Shown here: positions 1 through 11,469 of the stretch, piece after piece
Position numbering within the stretch: the first letter of the stretch is position 1
Layout: the number at the start of each line of letters is the position of its first letter
Source of the DNA: Agriotes lineatus
Taxonomy: Eukaryota; Arthropoda; Insecta; Coleoptera; Elateridae
Direction: 5' to 3'
DNA: 64,000 nt
Assembly: GCA_940337035.1 (NCBI GenBank)
Contig: CALNHX010003598.1
Coordinates: forward strand, 1 to 64,000
The notes under the pieces: model-generated
Told to the model about the DNA's origin: nothing
The model's database searches: none
What the model saw: the letters and a program-made list of their open reading frames with translations, nothing else
Position numbers and translations under genes: made by a program

Positions 1-872
1 TGCTTCACTAACTACTATCAGGCATAGCCAAATTAACATTATTTCTATATAACAAACCGTAATGAAATAAAAACTTAAATGTAAATATTGCAATGGTTTA
101 CTGCCCACGGAAATTCTGGTTGCGTAACTAACACGAAAATGAAAGAATAATTTCCAAATGAGCACAGAATTAAATGTTTTATGTATTGCAAAAAAAGTCT
201 TTAGTCTAATAAATGCACGTGATACGATTAGCAATAACTATAATTTGATTGAGAAAGGTTAGCATTAGGTAAGGCAGAATCAGAAGGGTTACGTTCAACA
301 TTTTATTCAAAATTGATTTTTGGAATGGCAAGCGCACCATAATTTATGTATCTGACAGATTTGAGTTTGGTAACGTCAATATAATAATGTGAATTTAACA
401 TGGTACAGAGCATTATGAGTAAAAAATTTAATAGCCGGCAAACGGCAAGACAGCTGGCGGGTAAAGAAACTGTGCAAAGCAATCAAGGAGGCAAAGATTG
501 CAAAGAGCAATGATAAGGCAACCTATTATAGGACACAGACAATTGTGAAGTGCTAAGACAAACATGTGAAATAGTGCATTTAAAACGAATTGTGAAAAAG
601 TTGAGATTTAAAGTTTAAAGTGTTATGATTGATAATTTCCAGGAACAAGACAGTTTAGTTCTTAAGTAAAAACATTATATCAAAACTTATTTCATAAAAC
701 AATTGTAAGACTTTGTTGTTAGGAAACGAGACAGTCAATTGTGTTTAATAACAAAAAAAGCCTTATATAATTAAGGGTATTTATACTAAGCTTCCACAAT
801 TCAGGGTGGTAAAACAAGCTGTAGAGCAAACCATATCGATATTTAAGCAATCTGAACCACTTCTTCATTTAG
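1..872. other. NFXL1 intron or upstream sequence, no gene seen
   Basis: This AT-rich stretch precedes the first visible NFXL1 exon, which opens with a splice acceptor, so it is probably intronic. I found no Cys-rich reading frame that could be an earlier exon. About 420-640 is purine-rich and loosely resembles segments near 12.1-12.6 kb and 23.7-24.3 kb (shared words such as 'gcaaagagcaat'), so it is probably an old interspersed repeat. Confidence 0.4.
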
Positions 873-3800
873 GTTGCCACCCAACTGCCACCACGAAAAG
901 CAAGAGTTCCACCGCTGTCACTTTGGCGATTGCCCGCCCTGCAGACAAAAGTGCAACAAGGAAAGATCAGCTTGTCCTCACCCTTGTCCTGCGCATTGCC
1001 ATTCAGCAGTGCTGGTGAAAGTGGAAGGCCAGAAACCCTCCATGCCGTGGGAGCAAACCGATCCCCAGATCGAGCAGAGGGCACTGCCGTGTCCCGCTTG
1101 TGTAGTCCCTGTGCCCGTTACCTGCCTAGGTAAGATTTCGTTTGAAAACAATTTCAGTTTCTCGAATTTTTGACGGTTGTTCTTGTTTGTTCGTGATCAG
1201 CATTCGGACAGTTCAGAATCTGTTTTAGTGAAAGTTTTTTCATAATTAAAATCATCAAATGTAAAAAGTCCGCTCAATGCTGATTATATTCTAAAAATAA
1301 TTCTTTTTATTATTAACGTTTATTTACACCTCTAGCTATTAAGCAGATTTTCGGATGGTCAATGCTGTTAGCCACCTCTTGAAAGCTACGACTTTGCACG
1401 CAATTTTATGGCTTACTCGACGTGGAAATGGTCATTTCTCTATTATTCAAGCTCAATAACCAATTCAGTGTGAGTATCACTTGCGTGATACAAGGGTTCA
1501 ATGTGCTACTATAATTAAACAAAGAATTAGCAACAGTTACACCAATTTTGTATCATTAAAATTAATATCTTCACTGCCTTCAGGGAACCACGAAACCTCC
1601 AATTGGCCTTGCCATTCGGCAAAAGTTTCAAGCTGCGGCAGAAGTTGTGGAAGGCTTTTATCTTGCGAGAACCATCAGTGCTCCCTCATGTGTCACGCTG
1701 TTGACAATGCACCGGATGCACTTAAGGTACGTTGCTATTATATTGTGCATCCAAGATAGTGACTCAATTAAAATACAATCAAAATGCTTATATGATCAAC
1801 ATTCAAACCCTGGAATTTTTGTCTCATATTAACTAATTTTGTCAGCCCTATTAGAAGTGTCCCCCCTGTTACTAAAGTTGGCACAAGAGAGACCAGGGAA
1901 TTGAACTCGGGTTTTTGCTCTAAACACTGCTTTTTTACTTTTACTACATACGAAACACTAAAATTATCAGTTTAGTGTATAAAGAAAAGGAAGTATGGGA
2001 TCACTAGAAGAGTGTTTTTTTAAACTAGCGGTAATCTAGAAGAGGAGCAAAACCAAATTTCACTATATCAGAAAACCCAAAAAAATGCAAATAACACCAA
2101 CAAAAGCATTACACGCAGAATAGCCATCAAGATAGAAACCGAAAGAAAAGGACAACTTAAACGTGGAGGCAATACAAACAACACCATGAATGACTTCAAA
2201 GAAGAGACAACACAAACTATAAGGGGAAAAAGGAAATTTGAACAAAATTAGGAGAAGCTCCGAATAAAGTCTTGCAAGAGAAACCTCAAAAATGTGTTGT
2301 TCATTATAAAATTTTGGCTGTTCATTCGAGTGGTTCACTGGAGCCGGAGTTCACTAAATTGGGGATGTCACTCAGTTGTGGTGATGGTGTCATTTGTGAC
2401 CATTCTGTTCTACACTAACTTAACCAAATTGGACCTGTTTACCTCAGCTTTGATTGTCTTAAGTATTCAGAAAGAATTCCTATGGATGCTAAATCGGCTG
2501 GATTTTCGTTAGTTTTCGCACCATAAGTAATTTGCTTGCAATTCTAATTTTTCAATAATAGTTCTTACTAAACATTAAGGCGCCACACAATTTCAACCGT
2601 GGATTTGTAAGGGTTTTTAATGACGTGACTCTGGTCTTTGCAGAGAGGAGGCTCACTTGTATGTTCTTCAAAATCAATGCATCTTAGATACACACAAGCA
2701 CCGTATGCAGCTTGAGATGAGTCACAGAAACCATGTAATTCAATAATCAAGGCAATTTGCAAGTCTTGCAAATGTTTTAAGGTTGCATATAGTTCATACC
2801 ATATTTTACTTTGTTCTTGCAAAATTTCATCTTCCCAATCTAAATTCAACGTCTATAATTTTTACATAATGATTTTTGGCAAGATTCACATGGACGGAGC
2901 AGTCCTAATCGATCAAAGGTTTTAGCAATATCAGATAGTAATTTTCGTTCTGGTTTTGGTATCCATTGAATTCGTAGAGTTCAAAGGGAATGCATAATTT
3001 TATATTCTGGCTTAGTTTGAAGCTATTTTATTATTGTAGAATCATTAGCTACCCATTTTCTTAGTTGGAAACAAACGCTTCGGATTGTGTCTAATTCAGA
3101 ACACACATGGGAGTTTCTTTTTGGTTTTAAATGACAATATAAGATCATCCACGTTAAAGTTGTTTGCAATAACTGATGCCACTTTAGAACACGTCTAGAA
3201 ATGTGTTGGTTAGTTGCTTTAAACATCTAATCACAAGGTATGCTGCAGAGTTAGTACTGTATGTCACAGTATCCAAATGAAATACAAGACATTTATCTTG
3301 GTTTGGTAGCCAGTTTACATCATAGTTAATGAATTCATAAAATACAGACTAAAATTGTTTTAAAATTTCGTGTCATGACTCGAACATATCACATTTTTAC
3401 ATCTTTCAGATTTTAAAGACCGCCCATGTCATTCTTATCGGCATTGTAAATCTGTATTTTACATGTTTTTATCGTTTATCATTTGTGCAATGTAGGTACC
3501 TTTAAGCGTTTTTTTAGTATGGCTGGCACTTTGCTATAACTCCATTCTCTCAGTATAATGTCGATATTTCAGAAAGTTTACTTACTCTAAAGTGAACTAA
3601 TTAAGATTTAGTGTCATTATAACAGCAAAATAAAGAAAAAAATAATTAAATATACACCAATATCGCTATACCTAGTCTCCAAAGTCCATCAACCGGAAAA
3701 AAATCCACCATTTTCCAAGTTTCTAAAATTTTAATCGTAGTTTCTAATGAACAAAAAGACATTATAGTCATTCCCTCAAACTTACAGGCAGGCTCAAACT

Positions 3801-5120
3801 GCCAAAAGTGCGATAGCGGCTGCACCAAGCCGAGACCCGAAGGCTGCCAGCACATCTGCCCGAAACCGTGCCACCCCGGTGCATGCCCACCATGCAAGCA
3901 GATGCTGCGCATAAGGTGTCACTGTGGCCTCAACCAGCCCTACGTCCCTTGCAGCAGTTGGACTTCAACGGACAACAAGGAAGATCTGGAGAGCTGCGGC
4001 GACCAGTGCCCCAAAAACGTGAGTTCACCCCCATACAATATTCTTTATCAGCGTACATAAATCAAACTAGTAGAGACACTCATGCCAAATGTTGAAACCT
4101 GTCTAGAGTGCCTGGGACAGTGACTTGGGGGGGGGATATTTCTAAGCTTTCTAAGCAGCACAAAATTCTGCCAATCGGAGCCAGTGTATATGGGAGTGTA
4201 CCGCCACGTCCGCCATGTTTATTCCTCTGACATATGCGTCACTTTGAGATTTGTAGCACAATTCTGTCAACGTGACGTTTTTTGGCAATACAAAAGTTTA
4301 CTTAAAATTGGCAAGACTGTAAGTCTACCTCAAATTCGAGGTTAGCAGGTTAGGTTTTGCGTCAGTTTTGACGTAAACTGACGCAAAACGTAACCTGCTA
4401 ACCTTGAATCTGACATTGACGTACAGTCTTGCCAAAATTAGACATAACTCAATCAGTTATTGCTAATGGGAACAAAAGTGGCGGCGATGCCTATATACAC
4501 TGGCTCTGCTAGCAATCATGATGTGGTAAAGTAGTGGCGCCATCTGTTAGTACTCTCGGAAAGTACCCCCAGGAGCCGTTCAAGGTCATTCAAATCAGAA
4601 TTTTGACATCAAAGGAACCGACGCTGAGTGTCTCCACTTGTTTGATTTATGTACGCTGTCTTTAAATCATAAATAGTTAAATTTAATGTCATGTTACCAG
4701 TACCAATGTGGCCACCGCTGCCGTTCCAACTGCCACTCGGGGGAGTGCCCCAACGCAAACTCGTGTAAGAAGAAGGTGAAAGTCCCGTGTGCCTGCAAGC
4801 GCATCAAGAAGGAATTTTCCTGCGAGACTGTCCGTGCTAATGCAGCTGTGGTTGAGTGCGACGAGGTGTGCCTGCAGAAGCATCAAGAGGAGAAAAAACT
4901 GAAGGATATAGAGCAAGAGCAGCGGAAGAAGGAGGAGGAGCTTAGGAATTTGAAGGAGCTGGAAAAGTACGAGAAGAAGTTTCAGGGAAAGAAGCGAACC
5001 AAAGAACGAAGAGTTGTTAGCCAGTCGGAAGAACAGTCACTGTTGCGAAAATATGGGGTGGTTATATTTTCGAGCATTGCGGTTATGGTGTCTCTCTATG
5101 TCTATTTCGGAGTTCTTTAA
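873..5120 (+). CDS. NFXL1: NF-X1-type zinc finger protein NFXL1-like, C-terminal four exons (5' partial)
   Basis: Four exons joined by GT-AG introns with compatible phases: 873-1129, 1584-1726, 3788-4018 and 4701-5120 (TAA), giving 349 visible residues. The first three exons and the start of the last are a string of NFX1-type Cys/His fingers, with motifs such as CHFGDCPPC, CPHPCPAHCH, CHPGACPPC and CGHRCRSNC. The last exon then changes to a highly charged Lys/Glu coiled coil (about 4880-5030) and ends in one hydrophobic segment starting YGVVIFSS. Fingers plus coiled coil plus a C-terminal membrane anchor is the NFXL1 layout and differs from NFX1/shuttle craft, which lacks the anchor. The family is linked to RING/PHD-like chemistry and transcription, but the anchor suggests a membrane location; function in insects is inferred only. 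Earlier exons lie upstream of the window. Intron 2 holds an antisense BEL/Pao remnant and intron 3 a MITE. Confidence 0.88.
2285..2523 (+). other. Short coding-like stretch of unknown origin in NFXL1 intron 2
   Basis: One forward frame reads with a single internal stop for about 75 residues (begins VVHYKILAVHSSGSLEPEF, ends near FSLVFAP). Its residue composition looks protein-like and it sits between intronic repeats, so it is probably a decayed transposon ORF. I do not recognise the family. Confidence 0.22.
2580..3320 (-). pseudogene. BEL/Pao retrotransposon pol fragment
   Basis: The minus strand carries a broken frame with the BEL/Pao RT-RNase H junction: a tract resembling KTFDRLGLL, a WEDEILQEQ..W segment, then IELHGFCDSSQAAYGACVYLR, which corresponds to the RNase H start (hGFsDAS.kAYgA..Y). 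Stops and frameshifts occur on both sides. It lies antisense in intron 2 of the NFXL1-like gene, which is compatible with tolerance by the host gene. No LTRs were recognised around it. Confidence 0.72.
4178..4507. mobile_element. Foldback MITE in NFXL1 intron 3 (GAGCCAGTG family)
   Basis: The ends are inverted copies (left gagccagtgtatatgggag, right reading inward from ctctg as cagagccagtgtatatagg). Near the centre (about 4315-4435) a second palindrome pairs 'ggcaagactgtaagtctacc' with 'gacgtacagtcttgccaa'. Partial copies of the same family occur at about 42.95-43.33 kb and 60.25-60.44 kb. No transposase is encoded. The element lies 160 bp after the exon 3 donor. Confidence 0.72.
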
Positions 5121-5980
5121 TGTTTTTAAATTAGGAGTGATTTAGTAATTATTGAATAAGCTTGTAAACAATGAGACGTGTTCTAGAATCCTATAATTTA
5201 TTATTAATGAATGCTAAGAACAAGATTTACAGGATTTAAACGGCCGTGAAAGTCTGCGTTTAAAGTTTTATGTAAATTGTGAAGGCAGCTATGCCCATAG
5301 CATTCATATTATTTAAGTTATAATCGTGTATTTTATATTGTGATAAGAGAACATTATAATCTCACAAAATACTTGAACTGAAGTGTCTTGTCTGCAGATG
5401 TTTATTTGCACTTACTTTATGTAATGCCACGATACTAGTTAGATAAGTTGTTAGGTTGTTACTTGGGTGAAAGTAAAATTGTGTGTACAGGAAATTTAAT
5501 AAAACATTTGGTGCACTCTGTAGTGAATTGCCATTAGTTGTCCCAAGGTTTCGCCATGGTCCAGGGCCAGGATTTGCAAGCAATCGGAGCGGAATATTCT
5601 CAATTAAACTTCGAGGGTGTAAGTCAATTTAAATAATTGTGTGTCCTCAAGATGGACCCATTGTGCTACCTCCAAGCCACATTTCTGTGCATATGTATGT
5701 GTGTAGTCTTATCATTCTACCTCATAAATCAGTCTTCAGAGCCGTCAAATAGCGGCTTGGCTCAGTAAAATGCCAGTATGAATAGTAACAAAATTGATGG
5801 TTATTTTATAGGTCGAATTAAGCATTTTTCATCCGACCTACAAAGTAACCCTTAATCTTGTTATCAAAATCTAAAGGTCTTCACGGTTCAGCATGATTAG
5901 TGACTAGATAATAATCAAGTAAAATACAACTGCTGTGAGAAAGTTATCATACTGTATGTGCACAAAGCATCTCGGTTAGG
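5121..5980 (+). other. NFXL1 3' UTR and following intergenic sequence
   Basis: Non-coding AT-rich sequence follows the NFXL1 stop. An AATAAA at 5498-5503 is a candidate poly(A) signal. Beyond it I see no gene or clear repeat. Confidence 0.4.
5498..5503 (+). promoter_or_regulatory. Candidate poly(A) signal AATAAA for NFXL1
   Basis: A canonical AATAAA lies about 380 nt after the NFXL1 stop codon in otherwise non-coding sequence. That is a reasonable 3' UTR length, but the sequence alone cannot show use. Confidence 0.4.
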
Positions 5981-5984
5981 TCAA

Positions 5985-6410
5985 ATTATAAATGAAATGC
6001 GGAACTACAAACTTGAAATTCTTGGTAGCAGTGAAATTAGGTGGAACGGCACAGGAAAACATGAGTGGAATAGGAATAATAATGATGAAACAAAACAAAA
6101 AAGTTTAAATACAATGGACTCCTGTCTCGGATAGAATAATTATAGCACGTTTCAAAACGTTCTTCAGAAAAATCACTTATTATTCAATGTTATGCACCTT
6201 TGATGAAAAGGAAGACTTCTATTATTCACTGGCAAAACACATAAAGGTGATATCATTATTTTAATGGGTGACGTTAATGCCAGCGTGGGAAACGACAATA
6301 AAAATATGGAAACAGTATTGGGGAATCGTGAACTAGGGCAGGTGAATGAAAATGGTGAGATATTTGTTAAATCTTTAGTTATAACCTTGCCGTAAGAGGC
6401 ACATGATTAC
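5985..6410 (+). pseudogene. RTE-type endonuclease fragment
   Basis: Broken forward frames show two landmarks of the apurinic-type endonuclease in RTE-like 'craniofacial development protein 2-like' ORFs: LGSSEIRWNGTGKHEW (around 6020-6065, the SEvRW.G.G motif) and ILMGDVNASVGNDN (around 6260-6300, the GDfNA.VG motif). The frame shifts between them and stops at both ends. No RT domain follows before the Penelope remnant. Confidence 0.7.
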
Positions 6411-6579
6411 ATAAAACAAAAAGTTATTGTCATGAAACTAATGTTTCTAAAAACTTAATAATAATTATTTGCCAAAACACTACAAGTTAATAAATTTAGA
6501 AATAATATTAGAATAAAACATGTAAGAAAAATTAACATATAAAAACACAACAAAATCTAGTGTCAAACCAATTGAATCG

Positions 6580-7710
6580 GACGGCTGTAACAATTCAAAA
6601 TAAACCAAAACTTGGATTAAAAATTTAACTAATGTAAAACTACCACAAGACGTTGAAGATGTTTTGAAACTTGGACCAAACTTTAACGTATATAACCCTA
6701 ATAATAAAATTCCAAATGAGAAATTTAGTAAATATTGAAATTGCTATTAGTAATTTGAACTCTGAAATTCAGACTAAAAAGGACTTCTGTTTGCAATACT
6801 TTAACTAACTACCAAAATAATTTTTTTTTTATAAATTCCAATGATGACATTAAAAATAATATTTTGCTTAAAAAAATTGACAATACTAAAACATTTTTGA
6901 GAAAGAATAACAATAATTAACAAGGCAGATAAAACACAAACTACACTCATTATCAACAAAAATTATTACAATAATAAAATCCTAACCCTTTAAGATGATA
7001 CAGAAGCTTTAGTAAAATTGATAAGAACCCAACTGACAAAATTCAAAATTTCAATAAAATTTTTAAAAAATGGGAAGATAATTACATAGATAATAAAACT
7101 TACAAAAAACTTATTAACGCATAATGGACTTTTGCCTAAAATTTATGGTTTACCCAAATTACATAAAAAAGATTACCCCCTACAACCTATTGTTGCTTCT
7201 TAGATGAGCCCGTTATATAATTTGTCAAAATATTTATCAAATATACTAATTAATATTACTCAAAAAAATCAATACAGTGTAAAAGACTCCTGGACTTTTC
7301 CAAAAGAACATATTTTATTCTCATTGGATGTCATCCCTTTATACAAATATACCTATCTAGTACTATCGCTGATTTAGTCTTACAAAAGATTGAATGTGAT
7401 ATTTTAAATAACTTAAATAATATCTGTTTTTATAAGCGTTATGTCGATGATATAATTATTTGTACTGATAAAAATAACGGTAAAATTGAATCCAATTGGC
7501 TCAGAAAAGAAATTAAAACTGATAGATATTTAAATTATAATTCACAAACTTCTTTAACATATAAAATTAGTATAATAAATAGTTTAACTGATCGTACAAT
7601 ATTACTTTCATCCAACAAATATTACAAAGAAAAGATAAATAAAATTAAAGACATTTTATTAAAAAATAATTACCCTAGTATTGAATTTATAAACTCAAAC
7701 ATTAAAAATC
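6580..7710 (+). pseudogene. Degenerate Penelope-like element (RT domain, internally deleted)
   Basis: Frames interrupted by many stops carry the Penelope RT signature in order: an N-terminal tract with KLGPNFNVYNP, then YGLPKLHKKDYPLQPIVAS (about 7145-7200), LFSLDVIPLYTNIP (about 7315-7360), the catalytic YVDDIII (about 7440-7460), and the thumb with RYLNY followed by TDRTILLS. Blocks expected between YTNIP and YVDD are missing, so the copy carries deletions. The GIY-YIG endonuclease end is not seen. This copy matters as an un-inverted comparison for the element at 61-63.7 kb. Its 3' side runs directly into the repeat starting near 7711. Confidence 0.8.
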
Positions 7711-7743
7711 TGGTGTGATACATGCATATATATAATACACATA

Positions 7744-8977
7744 TAGTCTGTTTTTTTGCTTTATGATTCAGAGCAGGCCTTGTATTTATATTATTTTAGC
7801 AGTGTACAACAGTTTAGTTACAAAATATACCTAACCTCAAAATCAAGGTCCCCGAGATTGTCACGATGACACTTCAATAACGTTTAATAAAATTCCATGA
7901 CAAAGCAGTATTAATAGTAAAACTAAAGTGGCTATAAGACGCTGTTTTACTAATATAAAAGATATCAATGGTAAATTCAGTAAAACAGCCATCATTGGAA
8001 GAGTTGATCAAATCTTTGATGTAAGTGTTAAACCATTATGAAATTTCTTACAATTTGTTATTATGCCCAGCAGCAACCTAATGGCAATATGAAAAAGGAA
8101 AAAAAATTAACTTGGGTGGACTATAGTTTCAGGGAGGATATTAAAAAACTTTGGATTTTTTACTTTGGATAATTTATTGCGATGTGCAAGAGAGGCACTA
8201 AATTATATCAGGACTCGTTCAAAATTATACTACACATTAAAAAATATGGGATATAAATACAAAATTGTGAATGGAAGAAAATTGGTTTGTGAGAAGAATC
8301 ATTTAATTTCGGCGAAGATTACTTCTTTAAAGAAATATTTACAATTTCGAAATTCTAGTGAAAAATGTATGTTCCGATTTTTGGATGAAACTGGATATTT
8401 CGCAATGGAACCAGTCTGCATAGGTAGACCCACGACACAGACTTGAAAAGTAATCCATCTAAAGTTAAGGCGGAGGGAAAGAGATATACTATTTTGCATG
8501 CAGGATGCACATTAGGATTTTACCAGGGTGTGACACTGTTTGACACGGACAATGGTACTATCATAAGTGTATGAACGGTGGCATATTTAGGCAATGTTAA
8601 AAAAACAGTTAATCCCTCTTATACGTTTAGCATAAATAATAACTTCTACAACACAGATTTGCAAACAAAAGTCATCAGCAAGTTTTTAGTAATATATTTT
8701 CACATTAGAACATATAGAAATTTTATGGCGTTTCTGTACAGTTAGATAACAACCATGTTTAAGTAAATTTTCTTAAAATAATGCAATACCTTATTTAATG
8801 TCAGTGGTTCAGTAATAATTGTAGCTTTCATTATGTATAATAGTGCTTATAACACATTGACAGTTGTAATACGTTTTTGACATTACTAGTGTTTTTTCTT
8901 TGTAACCAACTACCTACACTGTTACAAAAATGCAAAAGCAAAGCCTGCTCTGAATCATAAAGCAAAAAAACAGACTA
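7744..8977 (+). mobile_element. Tc1/mariner-superfamily element with decayed transposase
   Basis: Terminal inverted repeats of about 35 perfect bases (tagtctgtttttttgctt... and its complement ending ...cagacta at 8977) are flanked by TA on both sides. Length is 1234 bp. Inside is a forward, stop-broken transposase remnant. The element sits in the left terminal repeat of the surrounding MITE, so it is the youngest of the three layers here. Confidence 0.8.
7975..8575 (+). pseudogene. Broken DDE transposase (Tc1/mariner-like) inside the 7744-8977 element
   Basis: A 93-residue open stretch at 8165-8446 includes CMFRFLDETGYF, matching the first catalytic Asp/Glu region of DDE_3-type transposases (fxDET). 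The following frame has GKRYTILHAGCTLGFYQG (about 8476-8530), a motif of an insect Tc1-like group (kR.iilHAG...GF..G). Upstream and downstream frames are shifted and contain stops, and the second and third catalytic residues are not found, so it cannot encode an active enzyme. Confidence 0.6.
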
Positions 8978-10149
8978 TATATTGCTAGTAGGGCCTCGGA
9001 ACGTCAGAAAACATTACGGCGCCGACATAGTCTCAGTTAGAATATAACGCGTCTCGTGCGCATGCGTGGGAATTTAAACTCCGCCTTTAGAAGCGAATTT
9101 TAAACTTGACCACTTCCCCATTGGGCGGACGACGCCGTTGCCCTTGCGCACCGCCCACCATTATACATTGAAGAGTTGCTTGTCTGTCTCACTTCCTTGG
9201 CAAGTTTCCCACTCATAGCCGCTAGCAATATAGTAAGTATTAGATATATGGATACATGCACACAACTTCCTTTTACATTAATCTTATAATTAGCCAAAAA
9301 TTTGATTTTAAATTTTTAAGCATTTGTCAGAAATTTTCAAAAATTACAAATTTTATAAAAACAGTACAAAATAGAGTGTTAGTTCAAAAGACAAATTTTC
9401 TCTAGAATTTTAAGCTAAATTTAAATATGTAATAATATACCGGGTGTTCTATTTAAAATAGCAGTTAATAAAAAAAATTGAAAAAAAAAACAAAAGAAAC
9501 CCATTTTAGAAGTATTCAACTGGTAAATCACCTATCTCACATCAATACACATTACAAATGTAATAAAAAGGTGGAGTTTGAAAAAAATCGTTAGAGCCGT
9601 TTTTGAAAAAATCGAAAAAAACTGAAAAATCACAAGAGTAAACACCTACTTCCGGTTATGCAATTTTCTTCAAAAGCTTGCTGTCTCATGTACATAGTAC
9701 ACAAAACTTATATATGAAGTTTCAACGCCATACCTCTTTTCGTTTTTGAGATATTCTGTTCACAGACACACACACAGACAGACAGACCAATGAACAAAAA
9801 CATGTTTTTTGGGTTCAGGGGACTCTAAAACGTGAAGATCTGTTGCAAACTCAATTTCGAATTTTTGGGGTTGAATCCAATACTTCCTTTATTGTAAAAG
9901 GAAGTAAAAAAGGATTAGTAAAATTAAATATAAAAACACCATAAATAATAGTTCAGCTGTTGATTTGTACCCTAATTTTTTAGGGCAAGAATTTAATAGA
10001 TAATTATCAATATACTCAAAATTCAAATTACGTATCTATTCCTTACATACCAAAATTATCACAAAATTTAAATAAAATTTCAAAAAACTATAACTACAAT
10101 ATATTCGCAGGAAAGGAAACACATTATCATATATAATGCAAGTAGTAGG

Positions 10150-10285
10150 TTCTTGATTACCAAATAATCATTTCGGTTTACGAGATATATTGTTTGGCAA
10201 TAACGCGAGTCCGAAGGACGAGTGTAGGATTGCCTAAAACAATATATCGGGTGGAAACAGAAATTATGTGATAATCAAGAAGATA
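10150..10285. repeat. Imperfect hairpin repeat (foldback)
   Basis: Arms 'ttcttgattaccaaataat' and 'taatcaagaa' (inverted) run inward through 'agatatattgttt' / 'aaacaatatatc' to a central tract 'gagtccgaaggacgagtg' that is itself palindromic. No coding potential is seen. It probably represents a small MITE. Confidence 0.55.
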
Positions 10286-10734
10286 CGAGTTGCATTCAGC
10301 TAGATTATATCACGAGTCAATAAACAACGGTTGAACAGTCTTAAAAGATTAAAGTAATTGATAATTAATTATGAAAAGTTAAAATTGTTTAAGGAGATAA
10401 TTATATCAATTATTATAGGAAAAGCATTTTTAGTAGTATGAATAAAAAATCATTTTGTCGTAATATATAATTTAATAATTAGACGTTTCACCAATAGTAT
10501 CTATATAGTTACTACATTTTAAAAACAGACACTAAAAGGAATATTTTCATATTCCATATTTAAAATTTGAACAGTTTATTTATAAATATTAAAAGTACAA
10601 TTAGTGTGGTTGCTATGACAATTGTACTTTCAGCAGATAACGTGATGTTTCTGAAGGTATTTGACTATCAGTTATTAGTCAAGAAGGTATATGATTATCA
10701 CCGTTGCTATGTACGTTATCAAAAGTTAGTACCT
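10286..10734. other. Intergenic, nothing recognised
   Basis: AT-rich sequence with one short open frame (10567-10764) that resembles nothing I know. It is the spacer between a foldback and the pogo remnant. Confidence 0.3.
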
Positions 10735-11400
10735 ACCAGTCATCCATCCCTTGTTGCTTCCTAGTGCGATACTTCCAGGGGGACCATTTGTATGGAATTC
10801 CGACAGTCTCTTCTTAAGCGGATAAATAAACACGGGTGGCCAAGCCATTCCAGCTGCGTTGAAAATCCTTACAAATGTCACTAATTCACCTCTTTCGTCT
10901 GATGAAGCTTGTCCAACTTGTTTTTTTGCCTGTAGTAGAAACTACTTTTACTGGTCTATAGCCCTTCATCCAGTCTTTTTCTGCTATTTAGTATTAGGTA
11001 ACTTCATCGCATACTCATAAGCCAGCAATCTTACATTTCTGTAGCTTAAGCAATTTAAATTTAAACATTTTTCAGTAAAGGAAGCCAATTTTTCTTCTTG
11101 ACTTTTTGAAAATACCTGATTTGTTGTATATTTACTTGAAACTTATCTTTCTTCCTCTTCACTTTCATTTCCGGAGTCACTAAACATTTTCATAATTTCT
11201 TCTTGGGTTTTAGTTTTCTTTCAAGTCTTTAATCGTGATTGTAGTGTAGTCCTTTCTAAATTATACTGTCGGGCGGTACCATTTAACGACTTACTATTAG
11301 TTAGTATTTCTCGTAATGCTGTTTTATAACATTTTCATCCAAGTTTGCTCTCTCGGTCTTACGGATAAACTTCCGAACCATCTACATTTTTTACATCTTT
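10735..11400 (-). pseudogene. Pogo/jerky-like (CENP-B-type) transposase remnant
   Basis: On the minus strand, broken frames give an N-terminal helix-turn-helix tract (CYKTALREILTN..., ending near NLERTTLQSRLKT), a middle segment with EEKLASFTEKCL and YEYAMKLPNTK, and the start of a DDE_1 domain: ERGELVTFVRIFNAAG..PPVFIYP and NGPPGSIALGSNKG. These match pogo-family transposases in order and spacing, with an internal deletion and several stops. The catalytic C-terminal half is missing. An RTE remnant of the same orientation lies directly upstream. Confidence 0.68.
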
Positions 11401-11469
11401 AATGACGTTTTCCGCATTCCAATCTCCACGCTTTCTTATCTTCCCAATCATTTTCTTAAAGATTTTTTT

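Larger units (their letters stand above)
7725..9250. mobile_element. MITE with 8-bp target duplication, itself interrupted
   Basis: The outer ends are near-inverted copies (left catatatataatacacatat, right inward catatatctaatacttact...). They are flanked by a perfect 8-bp direct repeat GATACATG at 7717-7724 and 9251-9258. Removing the inner Tc1/mariner-type element (7744-8977 plus one TA) leaves a MITE of about 290 bp. Its body (about 8980-9232, 'attgctagtagggcct' to 'gccgctagcaatat') recurs inverted at 42990-43224. An 8-bp duplication fits hAT, P or Merlin-like transposition; the family is not assigned. Confidence 0.75.
7711..9913 (+). repeat. Interspersed repeat ending in a GGAAGTA tail, split by a MITE
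   Basis: The ends of this block (7711-7724 and 9251-9913) read together as one repeat. It begins 'tggtgtgatacatg', continues 'cacacaacttccttttaca', and ends in a 'tgtaaaaggaagta' tail after a tract about 'atattctgttcacagacac'. A second copy is at 46507-46880, a reversed partial copy at 35690-35860, and a related one at 55100-55240. It has no coding capacity and may be the 3' part of a non-LTR element or a SINE-like unit. Confidence 0.6.
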
